DNA from: Candidatus Peregrinibacteria bacterium
GTDB lineage: Bacteria > Patescibacteriota > Gracilibacteria > Peribacterales > Peribacteraceae
DNA length: 64,000 bases
Reading direction: 5' to 3'
Assembly: GCA_016186175.1 (NCBI GenBank)
Contig: JACPMB010000009.1
Span: forward strand, 89,973-153,972
Positions 28,251 to 37,271 of this stretch are shown piece by piece. The notes under the pieces were generated by a model, which did no database searches, was not told the DNA's origin, and saw only the letters and a list, made by a program, of their open reading frames with translations. A program made the translations under genes and the position numbers. Numbering within the stretch: the stretch's first letter is position 1; the number at the start of each line of letters is the position of its first letter.

Positions 28251-28580
28251 ATAAAGGATGGGGAAATGAGATAGATAGCGGGCAGTCTACCATTGTTTTC
28301 CGCTTATGCAAGCCAATACGCTGAATTTTGGGCTAATATAAGAGCCAAATATGAAATTGGCTTCACAAAGCCAAAATGTATGAGCACCAAAGATGATCGT
28401 ATTGTTATGTTTGTTATGCAACTATAATCAAATTATCAGCCTGTCAAGATTTCTTCGCTACGAATAATCCAGTCATCCCATTGGTAAAATCAGATGCGAC
28501 TGCCAATCAAAATTCATCACTCAGAATTTTTGCGTTTTGACAGCGGTATCCTCTATCACTACTGTTCGATTCCGATTCGC

Positions 28581-30989
28581 ATGCCAAAACACCTCGTCAT
28601 AGTCGAAAGCCCAGCCAAGGCAAAAACAATCAAACGTTTTTTGGGAAAAGATTACGACGTCGAGGCCAGCATGGGTCATGTGCGCGATCTTCCAAGCTCC
28701 ACGATCGCGGTTGATGTTGAGCGTGATTTCGAACCGGAGTACGAGGTGCCCGATGAAAAGAAAACCGTCGTAAAAAAACTCAAAGACGCCAGAAAAAAAG
28801 CCGATGATCTATGGATTGCCACAGACGAAGACCGCGAAGGCGAGGCCATCGGCTGGCATCTGTGCAAGGTTCTAAAAGAAGATCCGAAAACTGTGAGCCG
28901 GATAGCGTTTCACGAGATCACGGAAACAGCCATCAGGCATGCAGTGGAAAATCCGCGGCGCATCAACATGAAACTTGTTGGCGCGCAGCAGGCGCGCCGG
29001 GTCCTCGACCGGCTTGTCGGATACACGCTTTCCCCTTTCCTGTGGAAGAAGGTCTATCGCGGGCTCTCCGCGGGCCGCGTCCAATCTGTCGCTGTACGGA
29101 TAATTGTGGACCGCGAACGCGCCATCAAAGCCTTCAAGCCGGAGGAGTACTGGTCCATTGAGGCTCTGCTGGAAAATTCAGCGAAGCAGACGTTCACCGC
29201 GGCGTTGAGCAGGAAAGGCGGGCAGAAGTGCGAACCGGAGAGCGAGGCGGAGGTGAAGCGCATCCTGGCCGATCTCGAAGGGGCGCAATATGAAGTCTCT
29301 GCCATCGAGAAGAAAGAACTCAAAAAAACTCCGCCGCCACCGTTCACGACGTCAACCCTGCAGCAGGAGGCGGCCCGCAAGCTTGGTTTTTCGGTCAAGC
29401 AGACCATGGTGATAGCGCAGCAGCTGTACGAAGGCGTCAGCCTCGGAAAAGGAGCCGGTCACACTGGCCTGATCACGTATATGCGCACCGATTCCCACAA
29501 TCTCAGCCAGAAAGCACTCGATGACGCCATGCGAACGATCGAAAGCCACTATGGGCGCGAGTATGTTCTCGCGGAACCGCGCATATACAAGAAAAAATCC
29601 AAAGGCGCTCAAGAAGCGCACGAGGCAATCCGCCCGACTGAAATGGAGCGTATTCCAGCCTCGATTGAAGACGTTCTTGATCATCAGCAACTCAAGCTTT
29701 ATACGCTCATATGGAACCGGACAATGGCGACCCAGATGGCTGCGGCGGAACTCAAGCGCGTCGGCGTGGATATCTCGGCTCTTCAACAAGGCTCAGGACA
29801 GGCTCCGAATTATATTTTCCGTGCGACCGGTCAGACCGTAGTGTTCGACGGATTCCTGCGCCTGTATCAGGAAGGCCGAGACGAAGATCATGTGCGCAAA
29901 GAAGACGATGTTGATGAAGGCGATAAGCTGTTGCCGCCTCTCGAGGAAGGCGAACAGGTGGCTCTTGTCGAGCCTTTAAAAACGGAACAGCACTTTACCA
30001 AGCCGCCGCCGCGCTACACCGAAGCGAGCCTTGTGAAGAAAATGGAGGAAGAGGGCATTGGCAGGCCGAGCACCTACGCTCCGACGATTTCGACGATTCA
30101 GCAGCGCGGTTACATAGTAAAAGATGGAAAACAGCTCGTGCCGCAGGACGTCGCGTTCATGGTCACTGATCTGCTGACAGAGCATTTTCCGGACGTCGTA
30201 AATCTCGCCTTCACGGCGCACATGGAGCAAAAGCTGGATTCAATCGCGGAAGGCGAAGAAACCGCGCCGAAGTTCCTAAAAACTTTCTACGGCCCGTTCA
30301 AGATGCTCGTTGACAAGAAAACAGATGAAATCCGCAAGAGCGATGTGATGAAAGAGCGCGAGCTTGGAACCGATCCGTCCAGCGGCCTGCCAGTGATTGC
30401 CCGCATCGGCAGATTCGGGCCGTACGTGCAATTAGGAAGATTCGAGCCGTCGTCAAAGATCTCAAAAATGACAAGAGGCAAAAAGACCGCAGGTTCGCCA
30501 AAGGAGGCGAAACAAAAACTAAAAAGCGCGTCGCTGCCGAAGAACGTATCAATAGACAATGTCACTCTGGAGCTTGCACTTGGGCTTTTGAGCTTTCCGC
30601 GCGAACTTGGCGCACACGACGGCAACATGATAATCATATTCCTCGGCCGCTTTGGGCCGTATCTTAAATGCGGCGACGTCACCACAACGCTGCCGAAGGA
30701 TCGCGACCCGGTCGCAATCACCCTCCAAGACGCGGTTGCTATTATGGCGGAGAGCCAGGCAGCCAAAAAGAAAGCAGCGGCGCCGCTAAGGGAACTCGGC
30801 GCCGATCCTATGACTGGAGCCAGGGTTCTGATCAAGGATGGTCGCTTCGGCCCCTATGCCACCGACGGCAAAACGAACGCATCGCTCGGCAAAAAGCGCG
30901 ACCCGCAGACGATCACGCTGGAAGAAGCTGCGGACCTGCTCGCGAAAAAACGAATCAGAGGTCCGAGTAAATGGAGAAGGCGTTTTTGA
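28581..30989 (+). CDS. topA: DNA topoisomerase I
   Basis: MPKHLVIVESPAKAKTIKRFLGKDYDVEASMGHVRDLP; TDEDREGEAIGWHL; GLITYMRTDSHNLS; C-terminal RFGPY repeats. Confidence 0.96.
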   Translation: MPKHLVIVESPAKAKTIKRFLGKDYDVEASMGHVRDLPSSTIAVDVERDFEPEYEVPDEKKTVVKKLKDARKKADDLWIATDEDREGEAIGWHLCKVLKEDPKTVSRIAFHEITETAIRHAVENPRRINMKLVGAQQARRVLDRLVGYTLSPFLWKKVYRGLSAGRVQSVAVRIIVDRERAIKAFKPEEYWSIEALLENSAKQTFTAALSRKGGQKCEPESEAEVKRILADLEGAQYEVSAIEKKELKKTPPPPFTTSTLQQEAARKLGFSVKQTMVIAQQLYEGVSLGKGAGHTGLITYMRTDSHNLSQKALDDAMRTIESHYGREYVLAEPRIYKKKSKGAQEAHEAIRPTEMERIPASIEDVLDHQQLKLYTLIWNRTMATQMAAAELKRVGVDISALQQGSGQAPNYIFRATGQTVVFDGFLRLYQEGRDEDHVRKEDDVDEGDKLLPPLEEGEQVALVEPLKTEQHFTKPPPRYTEASLVKKMEEEGIGRPSTYAPTISTIQQRGYIVKDGKQLVPQDVAFMVTDLLTEHFPDVVNLAFTAHMEQKLDSIAEGEETAPKFLKTFYGPFKMLVDKKTDEIRKSDVMKERELGTDPSSGLPVIARIGRFGPYVQLGRFEPSSKISKMTRGKKTAGSPKEAKQKLKSASLPKNVSIDNVTLELALGLLSFPRELGAHDGNMIIIFLGRFGPYLKCGDVTTTLPKDRDPVAITLQDAVAIMAESQAAKKKAAAPLRELGADPMTGARVLIKDGRFGPYATDGKTNASLGKKRDPQTITLEEAADLLAKKRIRGPSKWRRRF

Positions 30990-31045
30990 TTGGGCGAATG
31001 GAAATTGAGTGCATGCTTTCTCAATATTTCCTGACCTGCATCATT

Positions 31046-31270
31046 ATGAGCACTAACATCACACCGTTCGAAGATTACAACATTCGCCGTCTGTACGACG
31101 AAGAAAAAGATATTTGGTATTTTTCCGTGACGGACATCATTCAGGCACTGACACAGCAAAAGAATTTTCAGGCGGCTCGCAATTACTGGAAAGTCCTCAA
31201 AAACCGCTTAAAGAAGGAAGGTAGTCAGGTGGTTACAGATTGTAACCGACTGAAATTACGAGCCGCCTGA
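31046..31270 (+). pseudogene. Truncated BRO-N (prophage antirepressor-like) protein
   Basis: DYNIRRLYDEEKDIWYFSVTDIIQALTQQKNFQAARNYWKVLKNRLKKEGSQVVTDCNRLKLRAA then stop inside the expected domain. Confidence 0.6.
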
Positions 31271-31348
31271 AAAATAGGCTGGTGCTGACGAAGGGCTGCG
31301 TTCGAAAGGCGTGACCTCTGTATCTACGTTCGGAACAGGAACGAACTC

Positions 31349-31867
31349 TTAAGAATTTATTACAGCACGATCAGCGTAGACTCGACGCCAGAGTTTGCGC
31401 GCTCGGGCTTCCTTGAGAAGGCTGGAGAGCCTTGCAATCGGGTAGGCAATTTTATCATCAACTGTAGCAGCATTCTTCTTGCGATCTACTCCACCATTTT
31501 CTGGAGGGGTATCACCGGCATCCCAAGTTCCAGGTATTCTCACTCGAGAACTGGCCGGCTTCCAATCTATTCGCGCATCATACACTTTTCCCCCGGAAAA
31601 ACCATCTGGACAAAGCAGGATGCGATAGGAGTCTTGTTTTTGGGTGAGCGCTGCCAAGACAAGCAGCCCCTCCGTGTCGCGTCCGAATGCCGTGAGAGAA
31701 AGATGACTGATAGCAATGGAGAGACCAGGGTGCTGCGCGATCAGCGCCAGTGCTTCTTCTTTGCACGCCGCACACAGGGCCTTTACACATATCGACTTTT
31801 CCACCAATTCCTGCAGAAACTCTGCCTGAGCGGGCTCGTCATGGGCAATCAATACTTTCAATTCCAT
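31349..31867 (-). CDS. Degenerate response-regulator receiver-like protein
   Basis: MELKVLIAHDEPAQAEFLQELVEKSICVKALCAACKEEALALIAQHPGLSIAISHLSL resembles REC but lacks the phospho-acceptor Asp. Confidence 0.5.
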   Translation of the reverse strand: MELKVLIAHDEPAQAEFLQELVEKSICVKALCAACKEEALALIAQHPGLSIAISHLSLTAFGRDTEGLLVLAALTQKQDSYRILLCPDGFSGGKVYDARIDWKPASSRVRIPGTWDAGDTPPENGGVDRKKNAATVDDKIAYPIARLSSLLKEARARKLWRRVYADRAVINS

Positions 31868-32065
31868 AGTTCTGTATCCTACTCTTAATTATGTGGAAAT
31901 GCAAAGTGACCATGGCCTCTCCAAGATCGAATGCCGTTTCTCAGATAGAAAAGAAGTTTGAAATTCGAATCTAGACTAAGCTAGCCTCTGTGCCCCAAAG
32001 GCAAACAGGTCATGCGTCCAATGTGGCCGCGTAAAGAACTGCGGCTTCCAACTTCGCTCTTTGTG

Positions 32066-32285
32066 CTATGAGGGATCGTTCAGAGGTGACTTACCAGCCG
32101 CCAAGCCAGCGAGACTTTCGATGATCCTTCTTCGTAACGGTGTCCACATATTCCCATTTTGCTTAATTGCTGATTCCCGCAACCTCGCCGCTCTTTCGCT
32201 AATGAACGCTTCATAGATCAATGGTCGAACCTTTGTAAAACCACTCTGTATTTCGGAGGCTCTGAAGCACGTAGAAATAGAACAT
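32066..32285 (-). pseudogene. GIY-YIG endonuclease pseudogene with internal deletion and frameshift
   Basis: Minus-strand MFYFYVLQSLRNTEWFYKGSTIDL then stop; the adjacent frame gives LIYEAFISERAARLRESAIKQNGNMWTPLRRRIIESLAG, the C-terminal pattern of the same family. Confidence 0.75.
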
Positions 32286-32333
32286 AGTGAACTATGATGA
32301 TCGTTTTCACGTATCTTTCAATAGCAGTGGCAG

Positions 32334-32359
32334 GCCACGGCAATCGCGATTGCCGTGGC
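32334..32359. repeat. Perfect 26-bp palindrome beside the tRNA-Trp 3' end
   Basis: GCCACGGCAATCG|CGATTGCCGTGGC. Confidence 0.9.
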
Positions 32360-32431
32360 AGGCGCGGCAGGGATCGAACCTGCGACCCCAGGGTTTGGAG
32401 GCCTGTGCTCTACCAACTGAGCTACGCGCCT
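32360..32431 (-). tRNA. tRNA-Trp (CCA anticodon)
   Basis: AGGCGCGTAGCTCAGTTGGTAGAGCACAGGCCTCCAAACCCTGGGGTCGCAGGTTCGATCCCTGCCGCGCCT; acceptor AGGCGCG/CGCGCCT. Confidence 0.88.
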
Positions 32432-32447
32432 ACGAGATGATGGAATT

Positions 32448-32546
32448 GAAGGACCTGTGCTCTCCAACTGCTTGCCGGCCGTAGCTCGGAAGCGAAGGCT
32501 GGCCTGCCCACCGTAGCCCAGAGGCGAAGGTGGGAGCTACGCGCCT
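32448..32546 (-). pseudogene. Second, interrupted 5' fragment of the tRNA-Trp gene
   Basis: CTCGTAGGCGCGTAGCTC ... CAGTTGGAGAGCACAGG duplicates the tRNA 5' half, split by a 64-bp insert at 32471-32534. Confidence 0.7.
32477..32534. repeat. Two tandem ~28-bp palindromic repeats
   Basis: GGCCGTAGCTCGGAAGCGAAGGCTGGCC and CCCACCGTAGCCCAGAGGCGAAGGTGGG, shared core CCGTAGCYC...GCGAAGG. Confidence 0.8.
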
Positions 32547-32556
32547 ACGAGCGCAT

Positions 32557-34311
32557 CTACTGTAGCCTCTTCAGAAGGTTTTTTGCATCCTGATTTCCGG
32601 CATCCATTCTTAATATCTGTTCTAATATTCCGCGTGCCCGCGCCGGATTGCTGATCAAAAGATGCTCCGCCAGCGCCGACATTATCCGCGGATCATCCGC
32701 GCTCAGCGCATATGCTCTTTCCAGCAGTTCCAGTGCCTCGCCGGTTTGCCGCTGCGAGTCGAGAATCAGCGAGAGATTGAAAAGCACGCCCTCCGTATTT
32801 GGATTCCATTCCAAAGCCGCGCGGAATTGCTCTTCCGCTTCCGCCGTTTTGCCCGTTTCGAGCAGCAGGCTCCCGAGTTTGTTCCTGGCAGAAACGTAGG
32901 AAGGATCAATCTCCACGGCTCTGCGATACTTCTCCATCGCATCGGAGATTTTCCCGTTGTGTTCATCCAGCACGCCCAGCGCGACTAGCGGTTCGGGATT
33001 TCCCGGCTCCAGCTTCAACGCTTGCAAAAACTGGTCGGCTGCATCCTCCACGCGGCCGATTTTGGCGTATACCGTCCCCAGCCCCATTCTTAGTTGCAAG
33101 TTGTCGCCGTAAGCAAGCCCGTCCCGCAGCAGCTTAATGGCGCGTTCATATCTGCCGGTCTGGCGGTCCATGGCGGCGAGCGAGTCGCGGGCGGCGACTG
33201 ATTCCGGGTAAAGTTTCAAAGTATTGCCGAACAAAGCTGCCGGCGAGTCCCAGATTTTCGTTTGGAAGAACGATAACGTTGTAAGAACTGCAATGACTCC
33301 AACCCCGGGAACCCACATCCAAAAACGATTGTAGAGGCGTAGCACCGCTACATCCTGGGTCGCGGCCATCATCAACAAAAACACCAACCCCACCATCGGC
33401 AGGTACGGATACCGGTCGGACGCGAAGTACATCTCGCTGCCTTTGTGGAAATTGATGAAGGTCGGCGCGAGAGTGGTCAAAAAGAACGCGACGCCGAATG
33501 TCATCCATTGCATTCTGCGCGTCAGGCAGAAGGCCGCACATGCGATCAGCGCAATAATGATCACCGCCGGAAGAAGGAACGCTGGCAGCAGAATGTTTAT
33601 CTCCCCGCGGTACGGATAAAAGACACCGAGATGAACCGGCATCAGAAATTTTTGCAGGTAGAACGCCGTGCTCCTGGCCGCCATCAGGGCCGTCTCGGTG
33701 ATCGAATGATGCGCAATGATGCGTTCCTTCCCAAGCACCGCGACCAGCGTGAAGACGCCGGAAAGCGCCGCATACGGAATTTTGTCAATCAGGATTTTCC
33801 ACGACCATTTGCGCCGTTCGATAAGAATGTCGGTCAGCAGCAGAACCGCCGGCAGCGTAAGCGCAATCACTTTCGACAGAAGTCCGAACAAAAAAAGAAT
33901 CACGCTGGCCCAGTAAGCCGCGGAGCCTCGCGCGGCGCCTGCCATCCTCCGGTATCCGATGTATCCGATCCACGCCGATAAAAAAAACATCGCCGACAAC
34001 AAATCCTTTCTCCCGGCGAGCCATGCGACCGCTTCGGTGTTCAGCGGATGCGCCGCGAACAGCATGCCAGCAAATATCGCTGGAACGAGAAGCTCCGCGA
34101 CGCACTTCATTCGCGCGAGAAGTAACGCAATCCACATCACGAGCAACGCATTCCCGGCATGCAGCAGGATGTTCGTCAGATGGTATATCCACGGCGACAG
34201 CCCCGCCATCATGTAGTTGATCTGGTAGCTCACGAATGTGAGCGGGATATACAGCTCCGGATCGTAGGAAGTGAAGACGGTTTTTAGATTCCCAGCCGTC
34301 ATTCCCCGCAC
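32557..34311 (-). CDS. Multi-TM TMTC-like protein with C-terminal TPRs; N-terminus possibly truncated
   Basis: YIPLTFVSYQINYMMAGLSPWIYHLTNILLHAGNALLV...TPR array; GTG start follows an in-frame TGA. Confidence 0.75.
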   Translation of the reverse strand: MRGMTAGNLKTVFTSYDPELYIPLTFVSYQINYMMAGLSPWIYHLTNILLHAGNALLVMWIALLLARMKCVAELLVPAIFAGMLFAAHPLNTEAVAWLAGRKDLLSAMFFLSAWIGYIGYRRMAGAARGSAAYWASVILFLFGLLSKVIALTLPAVLLLTDILIERRKWSWKILIDKIPYAALSGVFTLVAVLGKERIIAHHSITETALMAARSTAFYLQKFLMPVHLGVFYPYRGEINILLPAFLLPAVIIIALIACAAFCLTRRMQWMTFGVAFFLTTLAPTFINFHKGSEMYFASDRYPYLPMVGLVFLLMMAATQDVAVLRLYNRFWMWVPGVGVIAVLTTLSFFQTKIWDSPAALFGNTLKLYPESVAARDSLAAMDRQTGRYERAIKLLRDGLAYGDNLQLRMGLGTVYAKIGRVEDAADQFLQALKLEPGNPEPLVALGVLDEHNGKISDAMEKYRRAVEIDPSYVSARNKLGSLLLETGKTAEAEEQFRAALEWNPNTEGVLFNLSLILDSQRQTGEALELLERAYALSADDPRIMSALAEHLLISNPARARGILEQILRMDAGNQDAKNLLKRLQ

Positions 34312-34485
34312 GGCTCGGGAGAGTCAGCTGCGCGGGCCGGCGCGTTTCCATCGGTTGTCCCATGGAAGAAAGTATAGATGCGCATGCGACTGCCGCTCTC
34401 ATTCGCTTGACGATTTCATTCCTCAGTATGCTTTTGGCGATCGCGGGATGGCTCAGATGGCGAAATTCTGCTATTATTGTCAGAA

Positions 34486-35457
34486 ATGAACATCGAGATA
34501 TCAATTCCGCGTCCAGGCGTCACTTTGCTTGCTCTTGCAGCCGCAATCGGATGGGGCCTGTACTTCACTTCGGAGAACCCGCAGACGGCATCTGTCATCG
34601 AGGTTCCTGCGACTCAGGCTCCACCGTCTTACGTCGTTGAGCCGGAAATAACGCCTGGCTCGCGCGATGGAAGTCCGGCTCCGGCCGTTGCCGAATCGTC
34701 GGCGGAAGAAGATCAAAACGGAACGGGCATTACGCAGGCGGAGATGCGCGTAAAATGGGCGCGCGCGGAGCAGGAGTTCCTGCGGAAAAAGCAGGACATC
34801 ATCCGAGATCAGCTTGCAGGACTGCAAAAGGAGCGCGACGCGTTGGGGACGGCGGCGGACCCTGCGATCGAAGAGCAATTTCGTCGCAGCGTTCAACTTC
34901 TAACGTCTCTTGTCAAAGATCAGCAAAAAGCGGAACAATTCCTGCGCGCGTCATTCCGCCAGCAGTGGGAGGCGGAGGAACGGGGGATGACGGCCGCGAA
35001 AGGCGCGCCGTCCAAGGAAGTCGGATTTTTCTGGCCGGTGGAACCGGCAATCGGCATCTCGGCATACTTCCTGGATCAGGAATACAAGGAGCGCTTCAAG
35101 GTGGACCATTACGCGATAGACATCCCGACTGCACAGGGCACGGATGTTCTGGCGGCCGCCGACGGAATTGTCAAAGACGTCGTGGATCACGGCTTGGGAT
35201 ACAACTATGTCACGATTGCGCATGGCGACATCCAGAACGGGGCGCCGCACGGCGTAGCGGCGGTCTACGGACATCTGAGCGAATTCAACGTGCGGCCCGG
35301 GCAGCGGATTCATGCAGGAGACGCGATAGGAAAATCCGGCGGCATGCCGGGGCTCCCAGGCGGAGGGTCATCCACCGGTCCTCATTTACACTTCGGCCTT
35401 TACGTCAACGGATCGCCAGTTGATCCACTAAAGTATCTTCCGGAATTCAAGAGCTGA
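34486..35457 (+). CDS. M23 family metallopeptidase with coiled coil
   Basis: HYAIDIPTAQGTDVLAAADGIV...GHLSEFNVRPGQRIHAGDAIGKSG...STGPHLHFGLYVNGSPVDPLKYL. Confidence 0.92.
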   Translation: MNIEISIPRPGVTLLALAAAIGWGLYFTSENPQTASVIEVPATQAPPSYVVEPEITPGSRDGSPAPAVAESSAEEDQNGTGITQAEMRVKWARAEQEFLRKKQDIIRDQLAGLQKERDALGTAADPAIEEQFRRSVQLLTSLVKDQQKAEQFLRASFRQQWEAEERGMTAAKGAPSKEVGFFWPVEPAIGISAYFLDQEYKERFKVDHYAIDIPTAQGTDVLAAADGIVKDVVDHGLGYNYVTIAHGDIQNGAPHGVAAVYGHLSEFNVRPGQRIHAGDAIGKSGGMPGLPGGGSSTGPHLHFGLYVNGSPVDPLKYLPEFKS

Positions 35458-36531
35458 TCATCGCATGGACCTTGCGTATGCGTCCGTCATTCCGGCGACA
35501 TAATCCTTGACGGCTTCGTGGAGGCTGTCGCCGATGCGCTTCTGCAGCTCCAGTACCTTTGCAATAGGTCGCGCGTAAAACTTATCGCACAGTGCTGTTA
35601 CGATTTCCTGCCCCTGCCTTCCGGCTTCCAGCACCCGCGCATTGGCGTACATTCTCTCGTTGAGAAAATCGTGCAATGTCCGGAGCGATGCGATCATGCC
35701 ATCGGAGAATTTCACGATCGGCCGGAGCGCGGAATACACATCGTCCAGCGCCCTGATCCCTTGCGATGCAAGTTCCGCGTCCGTTGCCGCATAAAGATCA
35801 TTCATGAGCAGGTTGATGAGCGCGCCGCGCATGGATGTTTTTCTTTCTCCACTCAAGTGGAGCGCTTCTTTCGCGAGCGGCACCGCACAGAGGTCGGTTG
35901 CCGCAAATAGTCCCGCCCGGATTCCGTCATCGCAGTCGTGCGCGCTGTACGCTATCTCGTCCGCGATGTTTACGATTTGCGCTTCAAGGGCCGGCTTGAG
36001 CCCGTCCGCAGATCGCTGTCCGGGATGCTTTTTTAGTCCTTCCAGCACTTCGCGGTTAACATTGAGCCCGTGATGCATCGTGGAATGTTCTTCCAGCAGA
36101 GTCACCGCGCGGAGCGATTGTTCATTGTGCTCGAATCCTGATCCGTATTTCTTCATCCATGCGTCCAGCGCCTGTTCCCCCATGTGCGCGAACGGTGGGT
36201 GGCCGAGATCGTGACTGAGCGCGATGCACTCAGCCAGATCTTCATTCAGGCTCAATGTGCGCGCCATATCCCGGCTCAGTTGAGCGACTTCCATCGTGTG
36301 CGTCAGCCGCGTGCGGTAATGATCGCCTTCCCCTGCGACGAAAACCTGGGTTTTCCCTTGCAGGCGTCTGAATGCCTGCGTGTGAATAATACGATCGCGG
36401 TCGCGCTGGAAAGGGAATCGTGTGTCGTCTTCGGGTTCGGGTTCGACTCGACCCAATGTTCCCTGAATAGGGACCGCATGAGCGGCTAGAACGGAATTTG
36501 CTTCCTGGATTCGCAGAGACAGCGGCTTCAT
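35458..36531 (-). CDS. dgt: dGTP triphosphohydrolase-like HD protein
   Basis: FPFQRDRDRIIHTQAFRRLQGKTQVF; RTRLTHTMEVAQLSR; LSHDLGHPPFAHMGEQAL. Confidence 0.9.
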   Translation of the reverse strand: MKPLSLRIQEANSVLAAHAVPIQGTLGRVEPEPEDDTRFPFQRDRDRIIHTQAFRRLQGKTQVFVAGEGDHYRTRLTHTMEVAQLSRDMARTLSLNEDLAECIALSHDLGHPPFAHMGEQALDAWMKKYGSGFEHNEQSLRAVTLLEEHSTMHHGLNVNREVLEGLKKHPGQRSADGLKPALEAQIVNIADEIAYSAHDCDDGIRAGLFAATDLCAVPLAKEALHLSGERKTSMRGALINLLMNDLYAATDAELASQGIRALDDVYSALRPIVKFSDGMIASLRTLHDFLNERMYANARVLEAGRQGQEIVTALCDKFYARPIAKVLELQKRIGDSLHEAVKDYVAGMTDAYARSMR

Positions 36532-36566
36532 GGGCTTATTGTAACCTTGAGTGCAGCCGGCAAACG

Positions 36567-37250
36567 TTATTTCCTTATCACGCATACCAGCATGTTGGCA
36601 TGGCCGTTTTTTACAGCCTCGCGATCCCCTCCCCTGTATGTCCAATACAAATCCGGACGGCATCTTGTGCAGTCCGCATGACGTTCGATCCGGTCCGGCC
36701 GGACGCCCAGATCAAGAAGCTGCTTGGTTGCGGCTCCCTGAAGATCGGCGGTCTTTCCATGAATGAATTCTTTAGGAAGCGGCGGCAGTTCTAGAGTCGG
36801 ATCGCTGAAATCCGCGCAAGCCAGACACAGTGACGGGCCCCCGGCTGCATAGACCTCTCCAGGTTGGATGCCCCATTCTGCATTCAATACGCGGAAGAAT
36901 TCCGGAATGGCACCGGCGATCAACCCCCTCCAGCCGACGTGGAGGACTCCAGCCACACTCCGCGCAGGAGCGTAGATCAGGAAGCCCTGGCAGTCCGCGA
37001 CGCGCAGGCATAGCGCGAGACCTGAAACATCTGTGATCATCCCGTCGGCATGCTCGGTCCTGTTGCCGTGCTCGCGAATCACAACGGTGCGGTTTCCGTG
37101 AATTTGCCAGAGCCCGGCAGCGCGATCGGCCCCGAGCGCTTTCATTGCGGTTTCATCGTTCATGATGTCATCTTCCTTTGTGAACAACGCGACATGCAAA
37201 TGATCATCAAACTGTCGAAACAGAGAGAATGGTGAGATGATCATCGGCAT
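36567..37250 (-). CDS. Laccase-domain/YfiH (PgeF) family protein
   Basis: LWQIHGNRTVVI; MITDVSGLALCLRVADCQGFLIY; AGVLHVGWRGLIAGAIPEF. Confidence 0.85.
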   Translation of the reverse strand: MPMIISPFSLFRQFDDHLHVALFTKEDDIMNDETAMKALGADRAAGLWQIHGNRTVVIREHGNRTEHADGMITDVSGLALCLRVADCQGFLIYAPARSVAGVLHVGWRGLIAGAIPEFFRVLNAEWGIQPGEVYAAGGPSLCLACADFSDPTLELPPLPKEFIHGKTADLQGAATKQLLDLGVRPDRIERHADCTRCRPDLYWTYRGGDREAVKNGHANMLVCVIRK

Positions 37251-37271
37251 AGGGCTCCGATTTTCATATCG

